DNA of 64,000 nucleotides from Paraburkholderia rhynchosiae. Its GTDB lineage: Bacteria > Pseudomonadota > Gammaproteobacteria > Burkholderiales > Burkholderiaceae. Made by a program: the position numbers and the translations under genes. The stretch is taken from assembly GCF_002879865.1 (NCBI RefSeq), contig NZ_PNXY01000004.1, forward strand, positions 186,001 through 250,000, in the 5' to 3' direction. Below the pieces are notes generated by a model. It made no database searches. It was not told the origin of the DNA and saw only the letters and a program-made list of their open reading frames with translations. Positions 33,201-40,827 of this stretch are shown piece after piece. Every line of letters starts with the position of its first letter. Position 1 is the stretch's first letter.

Positions 33201-35023
33201 GCCAGTCGCGGATGCCGGCGCAAGCCCAGATGCAGCCGATGCAGCCAACGCAGCAGCAGTACAACCCGGCTTATGCACAGCAGGCGCCCTATCCGCAGCA
33301 GCCGCAATACGGCGCGCCGGATGGCTATGCGCCGACGCCCTGGCCCATGTCGCCCGCCGCGCGCCAGGCTCAAGCCAATGCCGGGTCGATGCAGCAACAA
33401 CCATATGGATCGACGACTGCCGCGGCCAGTGGCAAACGCACGGCGAACAAGAAGCAGAGCGCGTCGAAAGCCAGCCGCAATACAGCGGGCTATGCGCAAC
33501 AGCAGCCTTATTACGGACAGCAAGGCTATCCGCAACAGCAACAGCAACAGCAGCCGCAGGGCTACGCGCAACAGCCTTACCAATCGTATCCGCAGCAGCA
33601 GTCGTATGGTCAGCAGCCGTATCAACCCTACCCGCCGCAACAGCAGGCTTACGGCAATCAGGGCTATTACGCGCAGCAGCAGCCGTACATTCCGGAGCCG
33701 CCGACCGGCTATGCACAAGCCTATTACCCGCAGCAGCCCGGGGTGAACGGCAATGGCGGCAACTACGGGCAGCCGAACGTCGCCAACACGCAGACGCTCG
33801 GCGTGGCCGATGAACTGGCGCAGGTCAATCGCGAGCAGGCGAGCACGATCTCGGGTGGCATCGTGTTTCGCAATCGCACCGGCGAAGACGGCCTGTCCAC
33901 GCTCACCGACATCGAAGCGCCCGTTCAGGGTCGCATCAAGGCGGGCAATGGCCACATCGTCGTGACGGCGACGCCCGTCACGCTCGATGCGGGCACTGCC
34001 AGCGACAATCCGTTGACGCAGGCGCGCTTCGGAGCGGGACTCTCGACGCTTTCGTCTCTATTAGCGGTGGCCCGCGGCAACACCAACTATGGCGACCAGA
34101 CCGCCAGTGGCGTAGGTCTGTCGGTCGGCTATGAAGGCCGCAGCGTAAGCGGCGACATTGGCGTCACGCCGCTTGGCTTCCGGGAAGTCAATATCGTGGG
34201 CGGCGCGCGCTATAACGGCGGCGTGACCGACAAAGTGTCCTACTCACTCGCAGTCGCGCGCCGCGCGGTCACCGACAGTCTGTTGTCGTACGCCGGCACT
34301 CGCGATCAAGAGGCCAATCTCGAATGGGGCGGCGTAACGTCAAGCGGCGTGCAGGGCAGTCTCGCGTGGGACGACGGCACGAACGGTCTGTACGTGAACG
34401 CGGCCTTCCAGTATTACGACGGACATAACGTGTCGAGCAATGCCGCCGTCAAGGGCGGCGGCGGCGTCTACACGCGTGTGTTCAAGGACGCCGATCAGAC
34501 ACTGACGGTCGGTGTGAACAGCACGCTGATGCGCTACAACAGGAACCTCTCCTACTTTACGTATGGCCAGGGCGGCTATTTCAGCCCGCAACAGTATGTG
34601 ATCCTGAACTTGCCGGTCGAATGGACGGGGCGCAATGGTGCGTTTACCTATGACGTGAAGGGTTCAATCGGGGTTCAGCATTATCGGCAGGACGCATCGA
34701 ACTATTTTCCGCTCAACGACGGTTCGAGGCGTCAGGGGTTCGCCGCAGCCGTTGCCGATGCTGTTGCCGGCAGCGGGCTCGACGCTGGCGCCCAGTACCC
34801 CAGCCAGAGCAAGACCGGCGTGTCGTACTCGCTCAGCGCGGTCGGCGAATACCAGCTTGCGCCGCAACTCGCGTTCGGGGCAACCGCGTCGCTCGGTAAT
34901 GCTTACCAATATCGCGAGTGGCTCGCCGCGGTCTATATGCGCTACAGCTTCACGAAGCAGAGGGGTCTGCAACCATTCCCGCCGACGCCGCTCACTTCGC
35001 CTTATCTGTCGCTGTCCAACTAG
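30227..35023 (+). CDS. bcsC: BcsC, TPR and beta-barrel cellulose export protein
   Basis: A very long BcsC of 1598 residues (E. coli BcsC is about 1160). A signal peptide is followed by a series of TPR repeats (about residues 40-875) that span the periplasm. Next comes a low-complexity region (about 898-1183) rich in Gln, Pro, Tyr and Gly, including a run of seven Gln encoded at 33533-33553. From about residue 1200 the outer-membrane beta-barrel domain begins (ASTISGGIVFRNRTGEDGLSTL) and ends with strand-like YMRYSF and SLSN. It exports the glucan through the outer membrane. A GGAG motif 8 bases upstream supports the ATG at 30227, inside the bcsZ end. A strong hairpin follows the gene. Confidence 0.94.
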   Translation: MRLNALALSLRFALSVTTVCCVAAAAPDALAQALGQGSKDPLNVLIDQGKYWQSHHRGDLAEQAWQKVLRIDPKQPDALYGMGMVLADRKDGAGAQQYLSRLKAVAPNYPSLDELGRRLGESSLRDQTVNDARRLAQSGQSASAVQEYQRALTGKPATPALQLEYYQALSATPQGWDQARRGLEQLARDNPDDPRYALAFAQHLTYRDVTRRDGIARLQKLAGDSTVGASAKKSWRQALLWLDARPSDAALYQAYLQNANDDAAVKARFDSMVQQDKAARERAQENATVDARGRTIADGFTALDRNDAATARAKFSSVLANSPNDTDALGGMGIAALKQEHFAEARNYLERASRSGNPARWKTALDSATYWTYTSDAIGARSNGEFAKAKSLFERAIALNPSDVTAQLLLGEMLLANRDPAGAEQAYRMALRRQADNPDAIRGLVGALAAQGRGDEALQFANQLNTEQQSKAGGINRLRGEAQAEQARAAEARGDLGSARSLFEDALLNTPDDAWLRLDLARIYVRQGAVANARSMMDGLLATHPDMTDALYASALLSAETQDWSAGLAQLERIPTAQRTDAMAALQHRLWVHQQAELATRMARSGQTQQALATLHAAEPVAGNSPELIGVIAAGYQQAGDPNRALSLVRGAMNAAPGNTDLLLQYAGILSATQQEAELGMVMRRLASMQLTPQQRTDFGNLNLGIVIKQCDLVRQRGDLASAYDVIAPWLASMPDNPDLQAALGRLYATAGDDRSALPSYRVALRRKPDDLNLLQAAISAAAGAKQFSYAETLATQLLNAAPNDPGVLATVGRMYRAEGKLSLASTYLQRSLVAANTPLMANAPRNGAASNVPRGWETAMRRIGAAPLPGTNPFEGKTATVTPIDADNAALGFNRPNAARASPPYSQSSLPTQTVPNYPPPTQPAPYVAPHTAPAQPYTPNSAPAALPYNAPRQGADSGGYGQESYGSSQSGAPLQAYPGQTGQVGQMGQGQSRMPAQAQMQPMQPTQQQYNPAYAQQAPYPQQPQYGAPDGYAPTPWPMSPAARQAQANAGSMQQQPYGSTTAAASGKRTANKKQSASKASRNTAGYAQQQPYYGQQGYPQQQQQQQPQGYAQQPYQSYPQQQSYGQQPYQPYPPQQQAYGNQGYYAQQQPYIPEPPTGYAQAYYPQQPGVNGNGGNYGQPNVANTQTLGVADELAQVNREQASTISGGIVFRNRTGEDGLSTLTDIEAPVQGRIKAGNGHIVVTATPVTLDAGTASDNPLTQARFGAGLSTLSSLLAVARGNTNYGDQTASGVGLSVGYEGRSVSGDIGVTPLGFREVNIVGGARYNGGVTDKVSYSLAVARRAVTDSLLSYAGTRDQEANLEWGGVTSSGVQGSLAWDDGTNGLYVNAAFQYYDGHNVSSNAAVKGGGGVYTRVFKDADQTLTVGVNSTLMRYNRNLSYFTYGQGGYFSPQQYVILNLPVEWTGRNGAFTYDVKGSIGVQHYRQDASNYFPLNDGSRRQGFAAAVADAVAGSGLDAGAQYPSQSKTGVSYSLSAVGEYQLAPQLAFGATASLGNAYQYREWLAAVYMRYSFTKQRGLQPFPPTPLTSPYLSLSN
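32920..33778 (+). repeat. Gln/Pro/Tyr-rich low-complexity coding region in bcsC
   Basis: About 285 codons rich in CAG/CAA, CCG and TAT/TAC encode degenerate units such as YPQQ, GYAQQ and QPYQPYP. A (CAACAG)3CAG microsatellite lies at 33533-33553. It separates the TPR part from the barrel of BcsC. Such a tract can change length by slippage in frame. Confidence 0.8.
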
Positions 35024-35038
35024 CATCCGTCTGGTTTT

Positions 35039-35077
35039 GCCTTTGGCGCGTCAGGTCTTGATGACGCCGCCAAAGGC
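35039..35077 (+). terminator. Hairpin terminator candidate after bcsC
   Basis: A 10-bp stem (GCCTTTGGCG with its complement) continues, past a one-base bulge, into a 5-bp CGTCA/TGACG stem with an 8-base loop. It begins 16 bases after the bcsC stop. The downstream T-run is poor (CGCTTTGCTT), so termination may be partial or Rho-assisted. Confidence 0.65.
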
Positions 35078-35419
35078 CGCTTTGCTTCAGCCCGCCTGCG
35101 CGCCGATCGGACATTTGTGGCAATGCCCGCGCCTATGGTGTGAAGCAATCTGTAAGTACCCGCGCGCCTCGAACGACCCAACGACTTGAGATGAAAATCG
35201 CCGCAATGAGCCGCAACAAGAACACGGCGAGGCGCTTTACAGGGACTTCGATTAGCGCTTCTTTCCGCTTTAAAACGGGCTCGCGCGAATTCCACGGTAA
35301 AACTTGCGAGCGTGCAGCAGTGCGTAAGACTAAACCCGCACGGCATCGCTTAAGCAGGTCACCGCGGCCTCGTTGTGGCCTACAATTGTCGCAGCCGATA
35401 GCCCGCATCGAACCGATAA

Positions 35420-35440
35420 GCGATTAGCGATTAGCGATAC
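35420..35440 (+). repeat. Tandem GCGATTA heptamers
   Basis: Two perfect copies of GCGATTA (35420-35426, 35427-35433) and a truncated GCGATA stand head to tail about 124 bases before the hybrid kinase ATG. No function is known to me; they may be a regulator's direct-repeat site or simple slippage. Confidence 0.4.
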
Positions 35441-35563
35441 GCGGACACGGCGAAGATCGTCCCGCTCCCTGCCGAGCCCTTTACCCCCTTAACCTCTTAC
35501 CCACGCAATGTGAACCGGCAGACTGGAGACACACTCATCAACGTGACCTCTGTGGAGCGCAGC

Positions 35564-38218
35564 ATGCCCTTTCCGGCACAAGATCACGGTTGCCAAGGCT
35601 GGAGCGGCGAAATGGCTCGGCGCATCAGTGAATTCGACTGGTCGGCGACCGGTGTCGGCGCCATCGCAGACTGGCCCCGCAGTTTGACCGCGACCGTTCA
35701 ACTGCTGCTTGCCTCGCCTGTGCCGCTCGTGCTGTTGTGGGGCAAATCCGGCTATATGATCTACAACGACGCGTACGCCGTTTTTGCGGGTGGACGGCAT
35801 CCGTATCTGTTGGGCTGCCCCGTCGAGATCGGCTGGCCCGAGGTTGCCGAATTCAATCGTCAGGTGATGAATACGTGTCTTGCCGGCGGCACGCTGTCGT
35901 ATCGCGACAAGGAACTCGTGCTGCTGCGTGAAGGCAAGCCCGAAGACGTATGGATGGATCTGTACTACAGCCCCGTCGCCGACGACAGCGGCGCGCCCGC
36001 GGGCGTACTGGCGATCGTCGTCGAAACCACAGGACGTGTGCTTACCGAGCGCTGGCGGCAACGCGCCGAAGCCGAGTTGCACGAGACCAATGAACGCCTG
36101 CAACTCGCGCTCAATACCGGCGCCGTGCTCGGCACGTGGGTGGTCGACATGCACACCGGAAAGATCACCGGCGACGAACGCTTCGCCCGCACCTTTTCGT
36201 TTTCTGTCGAAGAAGCCGCGAAAGGCGTCGATCACAGCGACGCGAAGAAAATGATTCATCCGGATGACCAGTCGCTGATCGAGCGTCTGAGCAGCGAAGC
36301 GATGTGCGCGGGCCAGCCGTTTCGCGCGGAATACCGGATCCGCCGCCCCGATGGCGACTACCTGTGGGTGCAAGCGAACGGCCAGTGCGAGTTCGACGAG
36401 AACGGCGAGCCCACCCGCCTTCCCGGCGTGCTGATCGACATTCACGAACGCAAGGTCGCCGAACAGTCGTTGCGCCAGTTGACCGAGACGCTCGAACAGC
36501 GCGTCGCCGACGCGGTTGCCGCACGGGCTGTCGCTGAAGAACAGCTGCGCCAGGCGCAAAAGATGGAAGCGATCGGCAGCCTCACGGGCGGCGTCGCGCA
36601 CGACTTCAACAACGTGCTGCAAGTAATCAACGGCAACCTTCAAATGATGGCCGCCGACGCCGGCGACAATCCCGCCACGCTGCGCCGTTTGTCGGCAGCG
36701 ACCGACGCCGTGAAACGCGGGGCGAAACTGGCTGCGCATCTGCTCGCATTCGCGCGCCGCCAGCCGCTCTCGCCGACTGTACTCAATCCGCGCCGACTGC
36801 TTACGGGCATGAGCGAGATGCTGCATCGCGCGCTCGGCGAAACCGTCAGGATCGAAACGGTATTAAGCGACGATCTGTGGCATGTCCAGGCCGATCGTAA
36901 CCAGCTCGAGAACGCGCTGCTCAATCTCGCGATCAATGCGCGCGACGCGATGAAGGCAGACGGCACGCTCACCGTGCGCGCCGCGAACCGCGTGCTTGAC
37001 GCTGCGTTTTGCCGCGACAAGGCCGAGCTTTCGCCGGGCGAATACGTGGTGTTTTCGGTCACCGACACGGGCGCCGGCATGCCGCCCGAAGTACTGGAGC
37101 GCGTCTTCGAACCGTTCTTCACGACCAAGCCCGACGGTCACGGCACGGGCCTCGGCCTGAGCATGGTGTTCGGCTTCGTCAGGCAAAGCGGCGGCCATAC
37201 GCTGATCGAAAGCAAAGTGGGACGCGGCACCACGGTGTCGCTGTTTTTCCCGCGCTGCTGCGAGCCCGAAACCGAGGAAGCCGCGGATCGAACCAGCACG
37301 CCCGTGGGCGGTGGCGAAACGATCCTGGTCGTCGAGGACGATGCCGACGTGCGCCTGACCGCCGTCGAAATGCTCGCGCAACTCGGCTACAAGGTGCTGA
37401 CCGCATCGAGCGGCGACGTTGCGCTCGAATTCATCGACAGCGACGTACCGATCGACTTGCTGTTCACGGACGTCGTGATGCCCGGCAAGATCAAGAGCGT
37501 CGAGCTGGCGCGGCGTGCCGCGGCGCGCTCGCCCGCGGTGCCGACGCTCTTCACCTCGGGCTATACACGCGACGAGATCGTTCATCACGGCAAGCTCGAC
37601 GCCGGCATTACGCTGCTGTCCAAACCGTATCGCCGCGACGACCTCGCGCGCAAGGTGCGCAGCGTGCTGCGCGCCTCGGCAGGCGAAGCGGCCGGCGTGC
37701 CGCCTGTCGGCAAAGTGACCGACAGGGAGATCGCCGCGTGCGTGCCGCCGGTCGCGTACGACCCGTCGGCGGTGGATGGGTCGGGCCTGGACATGCGTGA
37801 ACCCGAAGCTCGTCGCGAGATTGCCTCCGAAGCAGCACCGGTGCGCTCGCCGGCTCACGTGCTGCTCGTCGAAGACGACGCGGATTCGCGCGAAGCGCTG
37901 AGCAGTCTGCTCGGCGCGCTGGGGCTCGATTGCACGTCGGTGGCAAGCGCGGAGGAAGCGCTGCCGCTCGTGCCCGCGCAACGCTACGACATCCTCTGCA
38001 CGGACATCACGTTGCCTGGCATGTCGGGCGACAACCTCGCGCGCGCTGTGTTGCGTGAGCAGCCGAATGTGCGCGTGCTGCTGGTGTCCGGGTACGGCAC
38101 GGATGCGCCCATCGGCGACAGCATTCCCGGCGCGCGGCTGCTCGGCAAACCGCTCGACCTCGCGCAGTTGCGGCAGGAACTCGCGCAGTGGCTTCATCCG
38201 ACTCAAGCGGCGTCGTAA
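35564..38218 (+). CDS. Hybrid sensor histidine kinase with two receiver domains
   Basis: An 884-residue cytoplasmic hybrid kinase with no membrane segment. Two PAS-like regions come first (about 30-165 and 175-300, the second PAS_3-like with YRIRRPDGDYLWVQANG). A short coiled coil leads to HisKA with His346 in GGVAHDFNN, then HATPase_c (NLAINARDAMK, DTGAGM, GTGLGLSMVFGF). REC1 (ILVVEDDADVR, phosphoacceptor Asp636 in LFTDVVMPG) and REC2 (VLLVEDDADSR, Asp814 in CTDITLPGM) follow in tandem. I prefer the ATG at 35564, which has GGAG 6 bases upstream; an in-frame GTG at 35510 would add 18 residues. No HPt or regulator gene adjoins it, so the partner is elsewhere. Confidence 0.9.
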   Translation: MPFPAQDHGCQGWSGEMARRISEFDWSATGVGAIADWPRSLTATVQLLLASPVPLVLLWGKSGYMIYNDAYAVFAGGRHPYLLGCPVEIGWPEVAEFNRQVMNTCLAGGTLSYRDKELVLLREGKPEDVWMDLYYSPVADDSGAPAGVLAIVVETTGRVLTERWRQRAEAELHETNERLQLALNTGAVLGTWVVDMHTGKITGDERFARTFSFSVEEAAKGVDHSDAKKMIHPDDQSLIERLSSEAMCAGQPFRAEYRIRRPDGDYLWVQANGQCEFDENGEPTRLPGVLIDIHERKVAEQSLRQLTETLEQRVADAVAARAVAEEQLRQAQKMEAIGSLTGGVAHDFNNVLQVINGNLQMMAADAGDNPATLRRLSAATDAVKRGAKLAAHLLAFARRQPLSPTVLNPRRLLTGMSEMLHRALGETVRIETVLSDDLWHVQADRNQLENALLNLAINARDAMKADGTLTVRAANRVLDAAFCRDKAELSPGEYVVFSVTDTGAGMPPEVLERVFEPFFTTKPDGHGTGLGLSMVFGFVRQSGGHTLIESKVGRGTTVSLFFPRCCEPETEEAADRTSTPVGGGETILVVEDDADVRLTAVEMLAQLGYKVLTASSGDVALEFIDSDVPIDLLFTDVVMPGKIKSVELARRAAARSPAVPTLFTSGYTRDEIVHHGKLDAGITLLSKPYRRDDLARKVRSVLRASAGEAAGVPPVGKVTDREIAACVPPVAYDPSAVDGSGLDMREPEARREIASEAAPVRSPAHVLLVEDDADSREALSSLLGALGLDCTSVASAEEALPLVPAQRYDILCTDITLPGMSGDNLARAVLREQPNVRVLLVSGYGTDAPIGDSIPGARLLGKPLDLAQLRQELAQWLHPTQAAS

Positions 38219-38416
38219 AGCGCGGCGGCGCGACGAGGGCAACGCGCTTTTCGCGCCGCGACCCGGAATGCGGCATATATTGGTTTATATCGATAAAGCC
38301 ACGCGCGGCATGAGGTTCGCGGCACGGGCATGCCCTGGTATGATGCCAGGCGCGCGCCTGTATCGCTGTTCGATGGACGCCGTACCTTCCGCCGCCCTTT
38401 TGTCACGAGAGCCATC

Positions 38417-38683
38417 ATGCCTGCCCAACACGACGACGCCCCCACTGCCAGCCCAAGCCCTGCCGAGGCAAAGCGCAAAGGGCTGTCCATCACGGCGCGC
38501 AATCTTCTGATGGTAGCCGTCGGCGTGCTGGTGTTCGCGGCCGTTGCCGGCGTCGTGCTGTACGAGCCGATTGCCTACGGCGACCCGATTCCGAACTTCG
38601 GCATCATCCTCATGCTGACGGTGCCGGTGATTGCGGGCGTGGCGTTTCGCGTGGGGCTGGATGCGTGGCTCGATCGGGAGTGA
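38417..38683 (+). CDS. Small membrane protein of unknown function
   Basis: An 88-residue protein with a short polar N-terminus rich in Ala/Pro/Ser, then two hydrophobic segments (NLLMVAVGVLVFAAVAGVVLY and FGIILMLTVPVIAGVAFRV) joined by a short loop, so it is probably a two-pass inner-membrane protein. The ATG at 38417 is preferred; a longer in-frame start at 38330 adds 29 Arg-rich residues of doubtful coding quality. I do not recognise a family. It is convergent with the kinase gene at 38721 (37 bases between stop codons) and is about 200 bases after the hybrid kinase. Confidence 0.6.
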   Translation: MPAQHDDAPTASPSPAEAKRKGLSITARNLLMVAVGVLVFAAVAGVVLYEPIAYGDPIPNFGIILMLTVPVIAGVAFRVGLDAWLDRE

Positions 38684-38720
38684 GGATGGGGCAACAGGCT
38701 GCATTGTCATTGATGTCCGC

Positions 38721-40100
38721 CTAACTGCCCTCCCTCGGCAACACTACCCAGACCTCCAGCCCACCCCCATCCCGCGCATGAAACTCCACCCTGCCTCCGT
38801 GCAGCCGCGCGATCCGCTCGACGATCGCAAGCCCCAGCCCCGTGCCGCCGCTATGCGCCCGCGCGTTGCGGCCGCGTTGAAACGGCGCCTTCAGTTGCTC
38901 CAGCTCTTGCGCCGATAAGCCCTTGCCGCGATCGCCGACCGCGAGGTACACCGCGTCGTCGGTTGCCCAACTGCGCACCGCCAGTCCGCTACCGCCGTAC
39001 ACGATCGCGTTCTGCATCAGGTTCATCAGCAGCCGCAACATGCTCACCGGACGATAGGCAACAACCGGCAAGCGCGCGAGCGACAACTCGAACTCATGGC
39101 CGAGCCCCGCGAAATCGCCGGCAAGCCGCTCGATCAGCGCGTTCAGATCGCCAGGCTCGGCTGGCTCCCGCTCGCCGCTTCCCGCGTAATCCATGAACTG
39201 TTGCAAGATGGTTTCGATCTGATCGAGGTACGACTCGGCCGCCACCACGAAACTGCTGTCGCTGTTCTCGGGCATCGCCATTGCCATCGAGAGGCGCAGT
39301 TTGGTGAGCGGCGTACGAATGTCGTGCGAAATGCCGGCGAGCATCAGCGCGCGCGTCGCCTCGGCCTGCTGCAACGCATGCGTCATCTGATTGAACGCGC
39401 TGCTCACTGCGGCGATTTCGACGGGCCCGTCGGTCGGCAGCGGCGCGGGCGTTTCGCCGGCGCTCAGGCGGCTCGCCGCCCGCGTCAACTCCCGAAGCGG
39501 CCGGTTCAGGTGAAGCTGAATCGCGTAGCCGGTCAATGCCGCCAGCGCGGCGAGCCCCAGTGACAGAATTATCGCGGCGTCGAGTCCGTTGCCCTGCGCA
39601 TCTTCGGGAATCGGCAGCGCGATCCAGTATGGCGTGGCCAGCCCACCAGTTCCCGGCGCGTCGGCGCCCGGCACGACCGCGGGCGCATGCATGCGAATCC
39701 AGAGGCGCTGGCCGCCTTCGGTTTGCCAGCGCGCCTCCATGTCGGCGGGAAGATGCTTGCGCAAACTCGTGAGGAATACCTTGCGCTGATACGTGCGATA
39801 CGCGCGCAGCAAACTCGGCGGCGGTTGCGCGTCAGCATTGCCCGGCACCTCCCCGCGTGCGTCGAGACGCGCGGTCAATGCGTTGCGAGCAGCAGGCGGC
39901 GTCGTCTGCAGCAGATTGTCGAGCGTCGTCACGTAGGTGGCGAACACGGCTGCCGCACGCTCGACGCGAGGCCGCTGCACATAATGCAGCAGCACCGCGA
40001 GCGAACACACCTGGCTCAACATGACGAGCGCGATCAGCAACGCGATATTGCGCGCGAGTAGCGTTCTCGGCAGCACTCTGTGCAACAGCGGGCGCGTCAT
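38721..40100 (-). CDS. Sensor histidine kinase, EnvZ-like, of RND module 1
   Basis: A 459-residue membrane kinase. The first membrane segment (ARNIALLIALVMLSQVCSLAVLL) is followed by a periplasmic loop of about 130 residues and a second segment (AAIILSLGLAALAALTGYAI). HAMP follows, then HisKA with the phosphorylated His in ISHDIRTPLTKLRLSMA, and an ATPase domain with NLMQNAIVYG (N box), GDRGKGL (G1) and GGTGLGLAIVERIARLHGG (G2). The SHDxRTPLTKxR pattern is EnvZ-like. The start overlaps the regulator's stop by ATGA. It is the last gene of a five-gene minus-strand unit headed by RND pump genes, so it probably senses an envelope or pump-substrate cue. Confidence 0.9.
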   Translation of the reverse strand: MTRPLLHRVLPRTLLARNIALLIALVMLSQVCSLAVLLHYVQRPRVERAAAVFATYVTTLDNLLQTTPPAARNALTARLDARGEVPGNADAQPPPSLLRAYRTYQRKVFLTSLRKHLPADMEARWQTEGGQRLWIRMHAPAVVPGADAPGTGGLATPYWIALPIPEDAQGNGLDAAIILSLGLAALAALTGYAIQLHLNRPLRELTRAASRLSAGETPAPLPTDGPVEIAAVSSAFNQMTHALQQAEATRALMLAGISHDIRTPLTKLRLSMAMAMPENSDSSFVVAAESYLDQIETILQQFMDYAGSGEREPAEPGDLNALIERLAGDFAGLGHEFELSLARLPVVAYRPVSMLRLLMNLMQNAIVYGGSGLAVRSWATDDAVYLAVGDRGKGLSAQELEQLKAPFQRGRNARAHSGGTGLGLAIVERIARLHGGRVEFHARDGGGLEVWVVLPREGS

Positions 40101-40810
40101 GAGTCGACGTCCGCGATCAGCATGTAACCCACGCCCCACACGGTCTTGATGAAGCGCGGCTTGGAGGGGTCGTCCTCGATGATCTGCCGCAGCCGCAGCA
40201 CCTGCACGTCGATGCTGCGATCGAGCGCATCGTGATCGCGGCCCCTCGCGCGCGCGAGCAGATTGTCGCGGCTCACCGGCCGGTTCGGCGACGACGCAAG
40301 CGCGGCGAGCAGCAGCATCTGCGCCGAATGAATCTCCAGCAGCGTGCCGCCGCGCGAGAGTTGCTGCTTGCCGACATCGAGCGTGAATTCGCCGAAGCGC
40401 ACGCTTTGCGAAGTCACGGTGACCTCGCCCGAAGCCATCTTCTGACGACGCAACAGCGCATTGATTCGCGCGACCAGTTCGCGCGGAAGAAACGGCTTGG
40501 CGAGATAATCGTCGGCGCCCGTTTCCAGGCCGAGCACCCGGTCGAGCGGATCGCCCTTCGCGGTCAGCATCAGAATCGGCAACGTCTGGCCCTGCTCGCG
40601 CAGACGTGCGCAGATGGCGAGCCCGTCTTCTTCGCCGATCATCAGATCGAGCACCAGCAGATCGAACGGCTCACGCTCGAGATAGCGGTCGAGCCGCTTG
40701 CCGTCTTCCGCGACTCTCACGTCGAAGCCCTGATCGCGCAAAAAACGCTGCAGCATGTTGCGCAGTTCGACTTCGTCATCGAGCACGATGATTTTGGCGG
40801 GGCGATCCAT
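40097..40810 (-). CDS. OmpR-family response regulator of RND module 1
   Basis: A 237-residue response regulator. The receiver domain starts at once (KIIVLDDEVELRNML), has the phosphoacceptor Asp in LLVLDLMIGEEDG and a conserved Lys in DDYLAKPF. A winged-helix output domain of the OmpR type follows (FGEFTLDVGKQQLSRG to VWGVGYMLI). The start at 40810 was chosen because the receiver begins there; the much longer open frame upstream runs antisense-like through the permease gene and is not coding. The gene sits 17 bases after the RND permease and overlaps the kinase gene, so pump and regulators are likely co-transcribed. Confidence 0.92.
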   Translation of the reverse strand: MDRPAKIIVLDDEVELRNMLQRFLRDQGFDVRVAEDGKRLDRYLEREPFDLLVLDLMIGEEDGLAICARLREQGQTLPILMLTAKGDPLDRVLGLETGADDYLAKPFLPRELVARINALLRRQKMASGEVTVTSQSVRFGEFTLDVGKQQLSRGGTLLEIHSAQMLLLAALASSPNRPVSRDNLLARARGRDHDALDRSIDVQVLRLRQIIEDDPSKPRFIKTVWGVGYMLIADVDS

Positions 40811-40827
40811 GCGAAAGCTCCTTGTTT

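Larger units (their letters stand above)
35024..35509. other. Intergenic region between bcsC and the hybrid kinase gene
   Basis: A 486-base gap. It starts with a strong hairpin (listed separately). An Arg-rich frame at 35140-35427 has no coding look. A TACAAT -10-like hexamer lies at 35381-35386 without a good -35. Two tandem GCGATTA heptamers and a partial third lie at 35420-35440. Nothing else is recognised. Confidence 0.5.

Noticed and set aside
33533..33553. Short repeats in bcsC considered as CRISPR-like
   Set aside because: They are in-frame Gln codons within a gene, with no spacers or cas genes.
35140..35427. 95-codon frame in the gap after bcsC
   Set aside because: Arg-rich, no ribosome binding site and no family similarity; more likely chance.
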